Positions 53,822 to 62,222 of a DNA stretch of 64,000 nt are shown here, piece after piece. How positions within the stretch are numbered: the first letter of the stretch is position 1; every line of letters begins with the position of its first letter. The notes beneath the pieces were generated by a model. That model worked only from the letters and a program-made list of their open reading frames with translations, did not search any database and was not told where the DNA came from. The position numbers and the translations under genes were made by a program. The stretch is from Nostoc sphaeroides (lineage in GTDB: Bacteria; Cyanobacteriota; Cyanobacteriia; Cyanobacteriales; Nostocaceae): NCBI RefSeq assembly GCF_003443655.1, contig NZ_CP031941.1:5082501-5146500 (forward strand), written 5' to 3'.

Positions 53822-54943
53822 CTACTCTTTTTCATAACAGGAGAGAATAAACTCGGCAAATTGCTGCATTAATTTAGGATTACGCCAACCGGAATCAGTT
53901 TCTTGTTGCATCACTGAAAGTGCTTCTACTGAAGTAAAAGCTTTTTTGTAAGGTCGTTCGCTCCTTAGGGCATCGTAAATATCAATTAACTGAAATACTT
54001 GCGCCAGGTAGGGAATATTATCCTCCTTGAGTCCATCAGGGTAGCCTGAGCCATCCCAGCGTTCGTGGTGATGACGAATAATGGGAATTACACCCCGCAT
54101 ACTGCGTAGTGGCTGGCAGATTTTTTCTCCGATCAAAACATGCTGCCGCATAATCTGCCAATCTTCGGGGGTAAGTTTGCCTTTTTTCAGCAGCACAGCA
54201 TCGGGAATACCTACCTTACCAATATCGTGGAGATAACCACCCCACATCAAATCTCGAATTTGGTAGCGTGAAAAATTGAGGTATTCACCAAAAGCTAGTC
54301 CCAGTTTTACCAAGCGTTCACAATGATTGCCTGTATTGGGATCGCGGCTTTCAATTGACATAGCAATGGAAAATAGTACTTGTTCGGCATGTTCTAAATC
54401 TTCGTTCAGCCGCTTCTGCCGCACTAAGGACTTTACACGCGCCGCCAGTTCCACACGATCAAAGGGTTTGGTGAGAAAATCATCTGCCCCAACTTCAATC
54501 CCCCGAATGCGCGATCGCCTATCATTTAAGGCCGTAATAAAAATCACTGGGATTAGCCTAGTCTGCTCATCCTGCTTGAGTAAATGGCACACTTCAAATC
54601 CATCCATTCCTGGCATCATCACATCCAGCAAAATCAAATCTGGTTGTTTTTGAGTTACCAAGTCTACAACAATGGAACCACTGTCCGCCTCAATCACTTC
54701 GTATCCTTCCATCCCCAAGAGGGCAACAGCAGTCATCCGACTGGCGGCATGATCGTCAACTACTAAAACCTTCGGCGGTTCTAAATCAAACTCATTCACT
54801 TTAGAACCTTTGGTTTGTAGTGTTCTAGCGACCAATGAATCATCACCACAGTTAACATCAGCTTTTATCCAAGAAGACACTACTTGGTTATCTTTAAACA
54901 TAAGGTCTTCTTGAGATAAGCCTAAAGAATATAGCCTCCACAT
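53822..54943 (-). CDS. Response regulator with HD-GYP cyclic-di-GMP phosphodiesterase domain
   Basis: 373 residues. Residues about 58-175 form a receiver domain (VLVVDDHAASRMTAV, phospho-acceptor in DLILLDVMMPGMDG, Lys in GADDFLTKPFDR). Residues about 190-370 form an HD-GYP domain: the HD pair in GGYLHDIGKVGIPD, downstream HHHERWDGSGYPDGL with the GYP motif, and IDIYDALRSERPYKKAF. All metal and GYP residues appear intact, so it should hydrolyse cyclic di-GMP, opposing the GGDEF protein at 4286. The 50-residue N-terminal extension before the receiver is unusual; a Met near residue 15 may be the real start. No kinase is adjacent. Confidence 0.92.
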   Translation of the reverse strand: MWRLYSLGLSQEDLMFKDNQVVSSWIKADVNCGDDSLVARTLQTKGSKVNEFDLEPPKVLVVDDHAASRMTAVALLGMEGYEVIEADSGSIVVDLVTQKQPDLILLDVMMPGMDGFEVCHLLKQDEQTRLIPVIFITALNDRRSRIRGIEVGADDFLTKPFDRVELAARVKSLVRQKRLNEDLEHAEQVLFSIAMSIESRDPNTGNHCERLVKLGLAFGEYLNFSRYQIRDLMWGGYLHDIGKVGIPDAVLLKKGKLTPEDWQIMRQHVLIGEKICQPLRSMRGVIPIIRHHHERWDGSGYPDGLKEDNIPYLAQVFQLIDIYDALRSERPYKKAFTSVEALSVMQQETDSGWRNPKLMQQFAEFILSCYEKE

Positions 54944-55300
54944 TATTTTGCGATCCTACGGCATGATTTGAATCGATACTTTTCACTCTGCTAATCGGGT
55001 TTGGGTCACTAACAATTTGTTCTGTAAAGCCTGTATGGTTGGATTTCCATTGAATCACAAAGCCACTCCAGTTTTTTGCACAAGTTAACAGTGTCAGATT
55101 TCAAAAACAAATTTAATATTCAACTATATCTGAGCCAGTATATTTGAGCCAGAGTTTTAATAGGGATTATCCATTATCTCAAGCTACGTATCTAAGTTTT
55201 TCTTCGCACTGATCTTTTATGTTACAAACAAGGGGTATCTTGTTGTCAAATTTTTTGTTTTGCTTCTAATTCCAGTATGATCAATTGGCACAAATCTTAG
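54944..55300. other. Intergenic region
   Basis: About 350 bp upstream of the HD-GYP gene, AT-rich, with no supported gene or repeat. It probably holds its promoter. Confidence 0.4.
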
Positions 55301-55444
55301 AGGATGTTTGAAAAGTCCTTCAGCGTGTGTTTCACTACCCTGGCTACCGAGAAACTGCTACGAGAGAATAGGAGTTTTGGGATTTGAGATCCCACCCCTG
55401 AGTCGCACTTGAGGCTCAAGCCGACCCTTTTCAAACATCCTCTT
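55301..55444. repeat. Palindromic repeat with AGAGGATGTTTGAAAAGTCC ends
   Basis: The left arm AGAGGATGTTTGAAAAG and the right arm CTTTTCAAACATCCTCT are inverted repeats. The interior holds GAGATCCCACCCCTGAG-type sequence and no gene. The outer arms match those of the composite repeat at 12912-13243 with one base change, so the two are one family with different interiors. Confidence 0.65.
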
Positions 55445-55649
55445 AAGTCAGGTTTTCTACGGATATTTTTTCATCTAGCGGCGCTAAAAAGCCTTGTTAT
55501 TGCTTGTTTTATCTGGAAATACCCGGTTTGGAATGTTAAGTCTTTATGGTAAACATTATGTGTATAGCTTTTTACTTACTCAGTTATAGCAATATTTTAT
55601 TACTGTCAACTATTACGTAGTGTTTAATACTACTAAAGACCGAGCTACA

Positions 55650-55862
55650 AGTTAGGGGTTGGTAGTAAGCACAAAGCGTCCTTAAAAATCCAGGACTAAA
55701 GTCCTTACTACGAACTTTTATAACCCTTCAGAATTAATGAGGCAGACCACTAGTGCTCTGTCTCATTAATTCTGATTGATTAGTTTGTTACCAAAACCCT
55801 GTAAAGACGCGAAATTTCGCGTCTCTACAACCCCGCAAAATTAATGGGACAGACCACTAGTT
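55650..55862. repeat. Cluster of short hairpin repeats
   Basis: It includes CAGAATTAATGAG (55729-55741) paired with CTCATTAATTCTG (55762-55774), GACGCGAAATTTCGCGTC near 55805, and a second near copy of the first arm (AAAATTAATGGGACAGACCACTAGT). AAGGACTTTAGTCCTT-type units near 55690 recur at 31303-31320. The cluster runs into the end of a truncated gene. Confidence 0.55.
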
Positions 55863-56013
55863 CCCATAAAATCTCTGCTTTCTGTTCCCAATAGCCACCT
55901 TTTTCGCCAATGGGAGGTAGGCTCGAGTGAAATGATTCACCAAACTCTTGAGAGACAAAGGTGAAAGAAGCATCTGCTGTTAACTTAGGTGTAAAATTCT
56001 CTAAGTCTGACAT
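55863..56013 (-). pseudogene. Truncated gene resembling the N-terminus of an MnmC/MnmD-type tRNA methyltransferase
   Basis: It starts MSDLENFTPKLTADASFTFVSQEFGESFHSS. This opening matches, as far as I can recall, the N-terminus of cyanobacterial MnmC/MnmD-like (DUF752) proteins, in which a FTF-S-EFGE-FHS segment precedes the methyltransferase domain. After about 32 residues the resemblance stops. The frame runs through unrelated sequence (PPIGEKGGYWEQKAEILWEL) into a hairpin repeat, ending after 62 residues. The catalytic domain is absent. It is probably a relic cut off by repeat insertion or recombination. Confidence 0.45.
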
Positions 56014-56089
56014 TTTATAAAAAAACTAAATAATCACCAATGCCCCTCAAGAGTTCTGAGTAATGAGTGCTGACTTGGGAGTGGGGCAG

Positions 56090-56136
56090 ACGAAAGAATA
56101 ACTCTTAACTCCTAACTCCTAACTCCTAACTCAGCA
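56090..56136. repeat. TAACTCC heptamer repeats
   Basis: Four units of the TAACTCC heptamer directly upstream of the sulfurtransferase gene, the reverse complement of the GGAGTTA runs at 19980 and 20260. Confidence 0.75.
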
Positions 56137-56173
56137 CTGTTTTGCCCAATCCCCAATTAATTCCCCATTCCCA

Positions 56174-56992
56174 ATGCCCAACCCCCAATTTGTTGTTTCG
56201 CCAGTTTGGCTGTTTGAACATCTAGAAGATCCGCAAGTCGTTATTGTGGATTGTCGCTTTTCTTTAGGCGATCCACAACTAGGGCAAAAACAGTATCAAA
56301 AAAGTCATATAAATGGATCGTATTACTTAGATTTGAATCAGGATCTTTCCAGTCCAGTGGGTAAACATGGTGGGAGACATCCTTTACCTAACCCCAATGA
56401 TATCGCTAACAAACTTGCAGCGATTGGGGTAAATTACCAAAAAAGTTTAGTTGTAGCTTATGATGATTCGCGCCTTGCCTTTGCGGCTCGTCTATGGTGG
56501 CTGTTGCGCTATCTAGGACATGAGCAAGTAGCAGTACTAGATGGAGGTTTTGCTGGATGGCAAAAAGCTGGGTATCCTGTTACACATGTCGTTCCTCAAC
56601 CCCGGATGGGTACGTTTGTAGCTCAAGCACAAACAGAAAAGGTGGTAGATATTACAGAGGTGAAAAGCCTCAAAGACAACCATGAGGTAGTATTGGTAGA
56701 TTCTAGAGAAAGCGATCGCTACCGAGGTGAACGAGAGCCAATTGATAAAATTGCCGGACATATTCCCGGTGCAGTCAACTATCCTTGGCAAGAAGTTACA
56801 GACTCTTCCGGCTACCTACTGCCTCAATCAGAACAACGCCGTCGTTGGGAACAGCTAGAAACAGCCGAAGAAATCTTGGTTTATTGCGGTTCTGGCGTTA
56901 CTGCTTGCGTAAATTTACTTTCTTTAGAATTAGCTGGCATTAGCAAGGGTAAACTTTATGCTGGTAGCTGGAGTGATTGGATTAGTTATTAG
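56174..56992 (+). CDS. Thiosulfate / 3-mercaptopyruvate sulfurtransferase (rhodanese)
   Basis: 272 residues in two rhodanese domains. The first (about 5-130, VVIVDCRFSLGDPQLGQKQYQKSHINGSYYLDL) lacks the catalytic Cys. The second (about 150-272) carries Cys238 in the loop CGSGVTA. The CGSG(V/A)T loop is more like mercaptopyruvate sulfurtransferases than classical rhodaneses (CRKGVT). It moves sulfane sulfur from a donor to a thiol acceptor. No signal peptide is seen; it is cytoplasmic. The start is ATG 56174, although the heptamer-like DNA upstream hides any ribosome site. Confidence 0.92.
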   Translation: MPNPQFVVSPVWLFEHLEDPQVVIVDCRFSLGDPQLGQKQYQKSHINGSYYLDLNQDLSSPVGKHGGRHPLPNPNDIANKLAAIGVNYQKSLVVAYDDSRLAFAARLWWLLRYLGHEQVAVLDGGFAGWQKAGYPVTHVVPQPRMGTFVAQAQTEKVVDITEVKSLKDNHEVVLVDSRESDRYRGEREPIDKIAGHIPGAVNYPWQEVTDSSGYLLPQSEQRRRWEQLETAEEILVYCGSGVTACVNLLSLELAGISKGKLYAGSWSDWISY

Positions 56993-57075
56993 TCATTAGT
57001 CATTGGTCATTGGTCATTGGTCATTGGTCATTGGTCTAAATAATTGGACTTTGGACAAATGACAAAGGACAAATT
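56988..57075. repeat. GTCATTG heptamer repeats
   Basis: Two GTCATTA units followed by five GTCATTG units, then ACAAATG units, between two convergent genes. Confidence 0.8.
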
Positions 57076-58374
57076 TCAAAACTGACCTAATTCCAAATTG
57101 TAATTAATACTGAAGAACCAGCCATCAAAATCAATGTTTTCGGCGGTTGAACTACCTAAACTCACTCCAGCCTGCACATTCATATTGCTGGTATCTGATA
57201 TTCGGTAATTTAAGTGCCCGAATAGCCGATGAAATTGGTCTTCTCGATCGCGCTGTGTAAAGTCCGAAAAGTTCACCTGGTAGTCAATACCAACCTGGAG
57301 AGGCTTTTGCAAGTAGTAGTTAAGAGACACCCAAAAGGAATTGATTATGCGATCGCGACTTTGGGGATCAGCAAAATTTACACTCAATTCGTAAAAGCTA
57401 TTTAGTATTAATTTTGAAGTTAGAGGATCTCGCCGTCCTAAAGACACTTGCAAAGAATTCTCATTTAAAAAGCGATCGCCTGCTTTGAAGCTATCCAGGC
57501 GATCGCTGTTGTTGGCATGAAATAACTGTTGATTGCTCCAACTAACTTCTCCATACATTCGCTGCGATAGCTGCTGGTAAATACTAAGATTAAATTTTAC
57601 CTGGTTGTAAGAGTATTGTGACTGATTGATATAACGAATGAGATTGCCATCAATTGAGCCGTTTAAAAAAGTCTTAGCTCCTAAAGGGAAATATGCAGAG
57701 GCTAACGTCAGTCCAGAAATAATTAAACCATCTTCTACAGGAATATCGTTTGAGGAAAAAATATTACTCGTCTGGAAGTAGTCTACACGCCCTTGTAGAT
57801 AGCCTATAGGTTTAAACTTAGGTACTGGTTGTTCTGTTGGTGGAAAAGTAGGCTGTTCTAAGGGTCGCAACCGCACCCGCAACCCTAATTCGCGATCGCT
57901 ATCAGATTCAGGTGGCTTTTTTGGCGATCGTAGCAGCTGCATTAGCTTCTCTAGCCTTTGGGACTGATTTATCTCAGGTGGATTCAAGAGCTGCTCTGTT
58001 GAGTCTGGAGGAGCTGTAGGCAAATTACTTGGCTGCGATTCTAGCTGTGGAGAGTCATTTTGCTTTTGAATATCCCCAGGTTCTTTGGTTGTGTCTGGGG
58101 CTTGAGTAGTTTCGGGTGTTTGCTGCACCACCTTTAACGGCATCTGCGAGTTTAAAGGATGCAACTCACTGGACTGCTTACACCAAGAGTTAATTACCTC
58201 TTGCTCCAAATTTTGACATAGCTGATAATTTACCTGTGTGCTTGCTAAATTTTTAGAATGCCAAATATCTGTATTTGCAGATTCTGACGCATCTACTCTA
58301 ATGCAACACCAGCTTCCACCACTGGAAGCTAACAAAATACAAAAAAACAAATTCTTCCAGTTTTTGAGTCGCAT
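57076..58374 (-). CDS. Exported, probably outer-membrane beta-barrel protein
   Basis: 432 residues with an N-terminal signal peptide (MRLKNWKNLFFCILLASSGGSW). A Pro/Gln/Thr-rich linker spans about residues 80-165 (QQTPETTQAPDTTKEPGD). A C-terminal domain of about 250 residues has strand-like alternation (GRVDYFQTSNIFSSND, TFLNGSIDGNLIRYINQ, LQVGIDYQVNFSDF) and ends in ELGQF, with the terminal Phe typical of barrels. I do not recognise a named family. It is divergent from the FecR/Pro-rich gene across a 529-bp gap. The Pro-rich linkers and exported nature of both hint at a shared envelope role. Confidence 0.72.
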   Translation of the reverse strand: MRLKNWKNLFFCILLASSGGSWCCIRVDASESANTDIWHSKNLASTQVNYQLCQNLEQEVINSWCKQSSELHPLNSQMPLKVVQQTPETTQAPDTTKEPGDIQKQNDSPQLESQPSNLPTAPPDSTEQLLNPPEINQSQRLEKLMQLLRSPKKPPESDSDRELGLRVRLRPLEQPTFPPTEQPVPKFKPIGYLQGRVDYFQTSNIFSSNDIPVEDGLIISGLTLASAYFPLGAKTFLNGSIDGNLIRYINQSQYSYNQVKFNLSIYQQLSQRMYGEVSWSNQQLFHANNSDRLDSFKAGDRFLNENSLQVSLGRRDPLTSKLILNSFYELSVNFADPQSRDRIINSFWVSLNYYLQKPLQVGIDYQVNFSDFTQRDREDQFHRLFGHLNYRISDTSNMNVQAGVSLGSSTAENIDFDGWFFSINYNLELGQF

Positions 58375-58903
58375 CTGTTAGATTGCGTTGATCGCGTTTG
58401 GCAAATGTAGACCCATAAGCAATATCGGAAGTTCCAACTCAGAATATACAATTGAATGCATCTATTTTAGCTTTGTAGGTATATACTGAAACTACAAATT
58501 GAAATTGCTGCTTTTCGGATTTTTCCCCAGATTTTTTTTTGCAAAACTGAGATGACCGATATAGTTGACTTTATGTTCAAATTTAGTGAAATACAGGCAG
58601 TGAGTCATTTTACAACAGTTCCCTAACAACTTTTTGTCCTTGTAGCTGATCTGATTAGAATGGATTATCTATCAGGTACTACTTATTGAATTGTTAATAT
58701 CAAGCAAGTACTAACCTTGAAATGTTCCGCAGGCTTTATTCTATCAAATGCAACTTTCATAAAAAAACTTAATCAACTCAAAACAGGATTTATTTGTTGT
58801 CTATTTTATCTACTTAAATGTAGGCTAAAGTACAAATGAATTTACTAAGTAAACTCGCCATAAAAATTATAGGTAGGTTAAAATTTAAATTTTTTGGTAT
58901 TAA
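58375..58903. promoter_or_regulatory. Divergent intergenic region between two envelope genes
   Basis: An AT-rich 529-bp gap with no gene. Both promoters should lie here. No operator is recognised. Confidence 0.4.
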
Positions 58904-59590
58904 TTGAAAATCAGAAGTTCTCAAACTATGTTTTATAAATCGTTTCCATTGTTCGTGATTAGTTTATGGGGAGTTATAGTACTGCTGCCAAATAAGGTAA
59001 GTGCCATAACTCCTCTAACGCGAGCGGAGATCCAGAACCTCCGCAACATAGTACAATTGATACCTAAAGATAGACAGAACAAGCGTCCAGCACACAAATC
59101 AGATGCAATGACTCCTGGGGATGGGTTGTCAACTGGCCGAGCTTCCTTAGCAGACTTACGCTTTAATGACGGCTCTTTAGCACGGGTTGGGGAACAGGCT
59201 ATATTTCAATTTTTACCAAAGACTCGCAGCTTTAGACTGTCAAACGGAACCGCATTGTTGCTTATCCCACCTGGAAGGGGTCAAACACGTATACAAACGC
59301 CAAGTGCAGCAGCAGCAATTCGTGGTTCAGCATTATTTGTACGCTACGACAAACAAACAGACACCACGATTGTGGGTGCGCTGACAAATAGCGGCATTGA
59401 AGTTTCTAATAAGGAAGCTTCTCAAACTCAGATGCTGCAAGCAGGGCAGATGATGGTTATAGTTAAAGGCGAATTTAAGGGATTATACGATTTTGATCTA
59501 AGAAATTTTTATGAAACGAGCGATATGGTTCGGGGGCTTGATTTGACTAGGCAAAATCTTACGCCTACGGCCGATCCAGCGAATCGCTAG
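58904..59590 (+). CDS. FecR-domain exported protein, 5' part of a frameshifted gene
   Basis: 228 residues ending at an early stop. The signal peptide is at about residues 9-35 ([26 protein letters not shown]); TTG 58904 or ATG 58928 may start it. The FecR domain follows: [72 protein letters not shown] and [22 protein letters not shown]. FecR domains in cyanobacteria are mostly periplasmic and of unknown function. Reading stops at TAG just after TADPANR. One extra A (59582 or 59583) inside a would-be GCGATCGC site breaks the frame into the next part, so the intact protein would be about 472 residues. Confidence 0.85.
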   Translation: MKIRSSQTMFYKSFPLFVISLWGVIVLLPNKVSAITPLTRAEIQNLRNIVQLIPKDRQNKRPAHKSDAMTPGDGLSTGRASLADLRFNDGSLARVGEQAIFQFLPKTRSFRLSNGTALLLIPPGRGQTRIQTPSAAAAIRGSALFVRYDKQTDTTIVGALTNSGIEVSNKEASQTQMLQAGQMMVIVKGEFKGLYDFDLRNFYETSDMVRGLDLTRQNLTPTADPANR

Positions 59591-60323
59591 CGTTCAAGCT
59601 GAAACTGCTGCGGCTTTGAGGGCACAGTCGCCAATAACAGGTGAGGGAATAGTTGAAAACCCATCTTTTGCAGACCTAACTACTAGTCCTTCAACTTCCA
59701 GGGCAAACAACATTATTACAGGTAATTCCCCAGTTGACCCAATTGCAGATGATTCCCCATTAAATTCCTTTGAGGGCATAAGACAAGACCTGTTAAATAC
59801 TGGGCAGCCTTCTGGAATAAATAGTAATAAGAATAATGTAAATACTCAAAATCCTAACGTAGTACCAAAACCAACAACTTCTGTAGTACCAAAACCAACA
59901 ACTCCTGTAGTACCAAAACCAACAACTCCTGTAGTACCAAAACCAACAACTCCTGTAGTACCAAAACCAACAACTCCTGTAGTACCAACACCAATCACTC
60001 CTGTAGAACCAACACCAATCACTCCTGTAGAACCAACACCAATCACTCCTGTAGAACCAACACCAATCACTCCTGTAGAACCAACACCAATCACTCCTGT
60101 AGAACCAACACCAATCACTCCTGTAGAACCAACACCAATCACTCCTGTAGAACCAACACCAATCACTCCTGTAGAACCAACACCAATCACTCCTGTAGAA
60201 CCAACACCAATCACTCCTGTAGAACCAACACCAATCACTCCTGTAGAACCAACACCAATCACTCCTGTAGAACCAACACCAATCACTCCTGTAGAACCAA
60301 CACCAATCATACCAACCACATAA
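59583..60323 (+). pseudogene. 3' part of the frameshifted FecR gene: Pro-rich 8-residue repeats
   Basis: The frame continues the upstream protein as [31 protein letters not shown] once one A is removed at 59582. A linker of about 90 residues is followed by 19 tandem 8-residue repeats: five VVPKPTT(S/P), one VVPTPITP, twelve VEPTPITP and one VEPTPIIP, then TT. A TTG at 59616 could start a separate product, but no ribosome site is visible. The Pro-rich tail should be extended and is likely to span or contact the cell wall. If the extra base is a sequencing artefact, this is simply the C-terminus of the FecR protein. Confidence 0.75.
59859..60314 (+). repeat. 19 tandem copies of a 24-bp unit
   Basis: The units run from 59859 to 60314 with an exact 24-bp period. 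The first five have the form GTAGTACCAAAACCAACA plus six bases. From 60003 on, twelve consecutive units are identical at DNA level (GTAGAACCAACACCAATC plus ACTCCT), and the last differs near its end. The absence of silent differences means recent expansion or frequent homogenisation. The opposite strand is also open across the array, but this follows from the repeat. Confidence 0.92.
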
Positions 60324-60555
60324 ACGTAAATTTATACCCGATGCTAGGGGCAGAAATATAACAACTGCAAACTACTGCCTCTACAGCAACCAAAGCAAAA
60401 AGTGATATTCCCTACGACCAGAGAACATCTGCTAACGCTAGATTAAATCAAGGACAGGACTTAAACAGGGTTCACCGGATATCCTTATATAGTTCAATGA
60501 CGTTTTCTGTGTAAGTTCCCAGGAACTAATTTTTTGCTAGAGAGAACATAAATTT
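60324..60555. other. Short gap before gor
   Basis: Contains no gene. It probably holds the promoter of the glutathione reductase gene. Confidence 0.4.
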
Positions 60556-61932
60556 ATGACTTTTGATTACGACCTGTTTGTAATTGGTGCGGGTTCTGGA
60601 GGTTTGGCGGCTTCCAAACGAGCGGCTAGCTATGGGGCAAAAGTGGCGATCGCAGAATATGATTTAGTTGGTGGCACTTGTGTGATTCGGGGTTGCATTC
60701 CCAAAAAACTCATGGTCTATGGATCTCACTTTCCTGCACTGTTCAGTGAAGCTTCAGGCTATGGCTGGAAAGTAGGTAATGCCGAATTAGACTGGGAATA
60801 TTTCATTACATCTATAGATAAGGAAGTTCGGCGACTGTCGCAACTACATATCAGCTTTTTAGAAAAAGCGGGAGTGGAATTAATTTCTGGTCGCGCCACA
60901 TTGCTAGACCCCCATACAGTACAAGTTGATGGACGCAAAGTTACAGCAGATAAAATTTTAATTGCTGTTGGTGGGCGTCCGATCAAACCTGATTTACCAG
61001 GGATGGAATATGGCATTACCTCCAACGAAATCTTTCATTTAAAAGAACAACCAAAACACATCGTCATTGTTGGCGCTGGTTATATTGGCACAGAATTTGC
61101 CTGTATCATGCGTGGTTTGGGTTCTGAGGTTACACAAATTACCAGAGGTGAAAAGATTTTGAAGGGGTTTGATGAGGACATCCGTACAGAAATTGAAGAG
61201 GGGATGACGAACCACGGAATTCGGTTGATTAAGAATAATGTGGTAAAAACAGTTGAACGCGTGCCGGAAGGTTTTAAACTGACTTTATCAGGGGAAGACC
61301 AGGAACCAGTAATTGCCGACGTGTTTTTAGTGGCAACTGGTCGAACTCCGAATATAGATGGACTAGGTTTAGAAAACGCTGGGGTTGATGTTGCTGCTAC
61401 TTCTATGGAAGGGCCAGGGTACAATACCACAAATGCGATCGCAGTCAATGAATATAGTCAAACAAATCAACCGAATATCTTTGCCGTTGGCGATGTCACT
61501 GACCGAATCAATTTAACTCCCGTCGCCATTGGCGAGGGACGAGCCTTCGCTGATAGTGAATTCGGCAATAACCGCCGCGAATTCAGTCACGAAACTGTTC
61601 CCACAGCCATATTTTCTACCCCAGAAGCCGCTACAGTCGGCTGGACAGAAGCGGAAGCACGGGAAAAACTCGGCGATGCCGTTAAAATTTTTCACACTCG
61701 CTTTCGACCTATGTACTATAGTTTGACTGGTAAGCAAGAGAAAACAATGATGAAGTTGGTGGTTGACAGCAACACTGACAAAGTGCTAGGCGCTCACATG
61801 GTGGGTGAACACGCTGCTGAGATAATTCAAGGTGTAGCGATCGCAGTGAAGATGGGCGCAACTAAAAAAGACTTTGACGCCACCGTTGGTATCCATCCCT
61901 CAGTAGCGGAAGAATTTGTCACAATGCGGTAG
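60556..61932 (+). CDS. gor: Glutathione reductase
   Basis: An NADPH-dependent flavoenzyme that reduces glutathione disulfide. 458 residues. The FAD-binding N-terminus is DLFVIGAGSGGLAASKRAA. The redox-active disulfide is in GGTCVIRGCIPKKL with Cys42 and Cys47. The nucleotide-binding domain has IVIVGAGYIGTEFACIMRGLG. FAD motif 2 is IFAVGDVTDRINLTPVA, and the dimer-interface His lies in GIHPSVAEEF. The CVIRGC spacing and the IHPSVAEE ending mark glutathione reductase among the disulfide reductases. It is cytoplasmic, with a start ATG after GAGAGAAC. A MITE lies 43 bp downstream of its stop. Confidence 0.96.
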   Translation: MTFDYDLFVIGAGSGGLAASKRAASYGAKVAIAEYDLVGGTCVIRGCIPKKLMVYGSHFPALFSEASGYGWKVGNAELDWEYFITSIDKEVRRLSQLHISFLEKAGVELISGRATLLDPHTVQVDGRKVTADKILIAVGGRPIKPDLPGMEYGITSNEIFHLKEQPKHIVIVGAGYIGTEFACIMRGLGSEVTQITRGEKILKGFDEDIRTEIEEGMTNHGIRLIKNNVVKTVERVPEGFKLTLSGEDQEPVIADVFLVATGRTPNIDGLGLENAGVDVAATSMEGPGYNTTNAIAVNEYSQTNQPNIFAVGDVTDRINLTPVAIGEGRAFADSEFGNNRREFSHETVPTAIFSTPEAATVGWTEAEAREKLGDAVKIFHTRFRPMYYSLTGKQEKTMMKLVVDSNTDKVLGAHMVGEHAAEIIQGVAIAVKMGATKKDFDATVGIHPSVAEEFVTMR

Positions 61933-61974
61933 TGAGATTTAGGAGTTAGGAGTTATGAGTTAAGAGTTATAAGT

Positions 61975-62077
61975 CAATACAGTTCAGATAAGACCAAAAC
62001 ACTTGTAGAGACGGCGATTTATCGCGTCTTATAGAGACGGCGATTTAGTAGAAATAGCGCTTAACTGAACCGTATTG
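61975..62077. mobile_element. CAATAC-family MITE with GTAGAGACGG core and exact 10-bp duplication
   Basis: A 103-bp element from CAATACAGTTCAGATAAG to CTTAACTGAACCGTATTG (inverted with two mismatches). The interior has GTAGAGACGGCGATTTATCGCGTC followed by a partial direct repeat of the same unit. AGTTATAAGT flanks it on both sides at 61965-61974 and 62078-62087. It is inserted in heptamer-repeat DNA between gor and the esterase gene. Confidence 0.85.
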
Positions 62078-62222
62078 AGTTATAAGTTGAAGAAAGAAAC
62101 TCATAATTTAAAAGTTAAAATTCTTAACCCTTCTCTACGAGACGCTGCGCGAACGGCAGGTGTTACAGTGAGCTTGTCGAACTGCTCAGGGCATCGCTTC
62201 TCAGTTCTAACTATCTACAGCT

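Noticed and set aside
59859-60314. CRISPR-like array
   Set aside because: The units are contiguous 24-bp in-frame coding repeats without spacers.
59846-60319. Long minus-strand open frame of Gly/Val/Thr repeats
   Set aside because: It is the antisense of the 24-bp coding array. Openness follows from the repeat, with no start context or independent domain.
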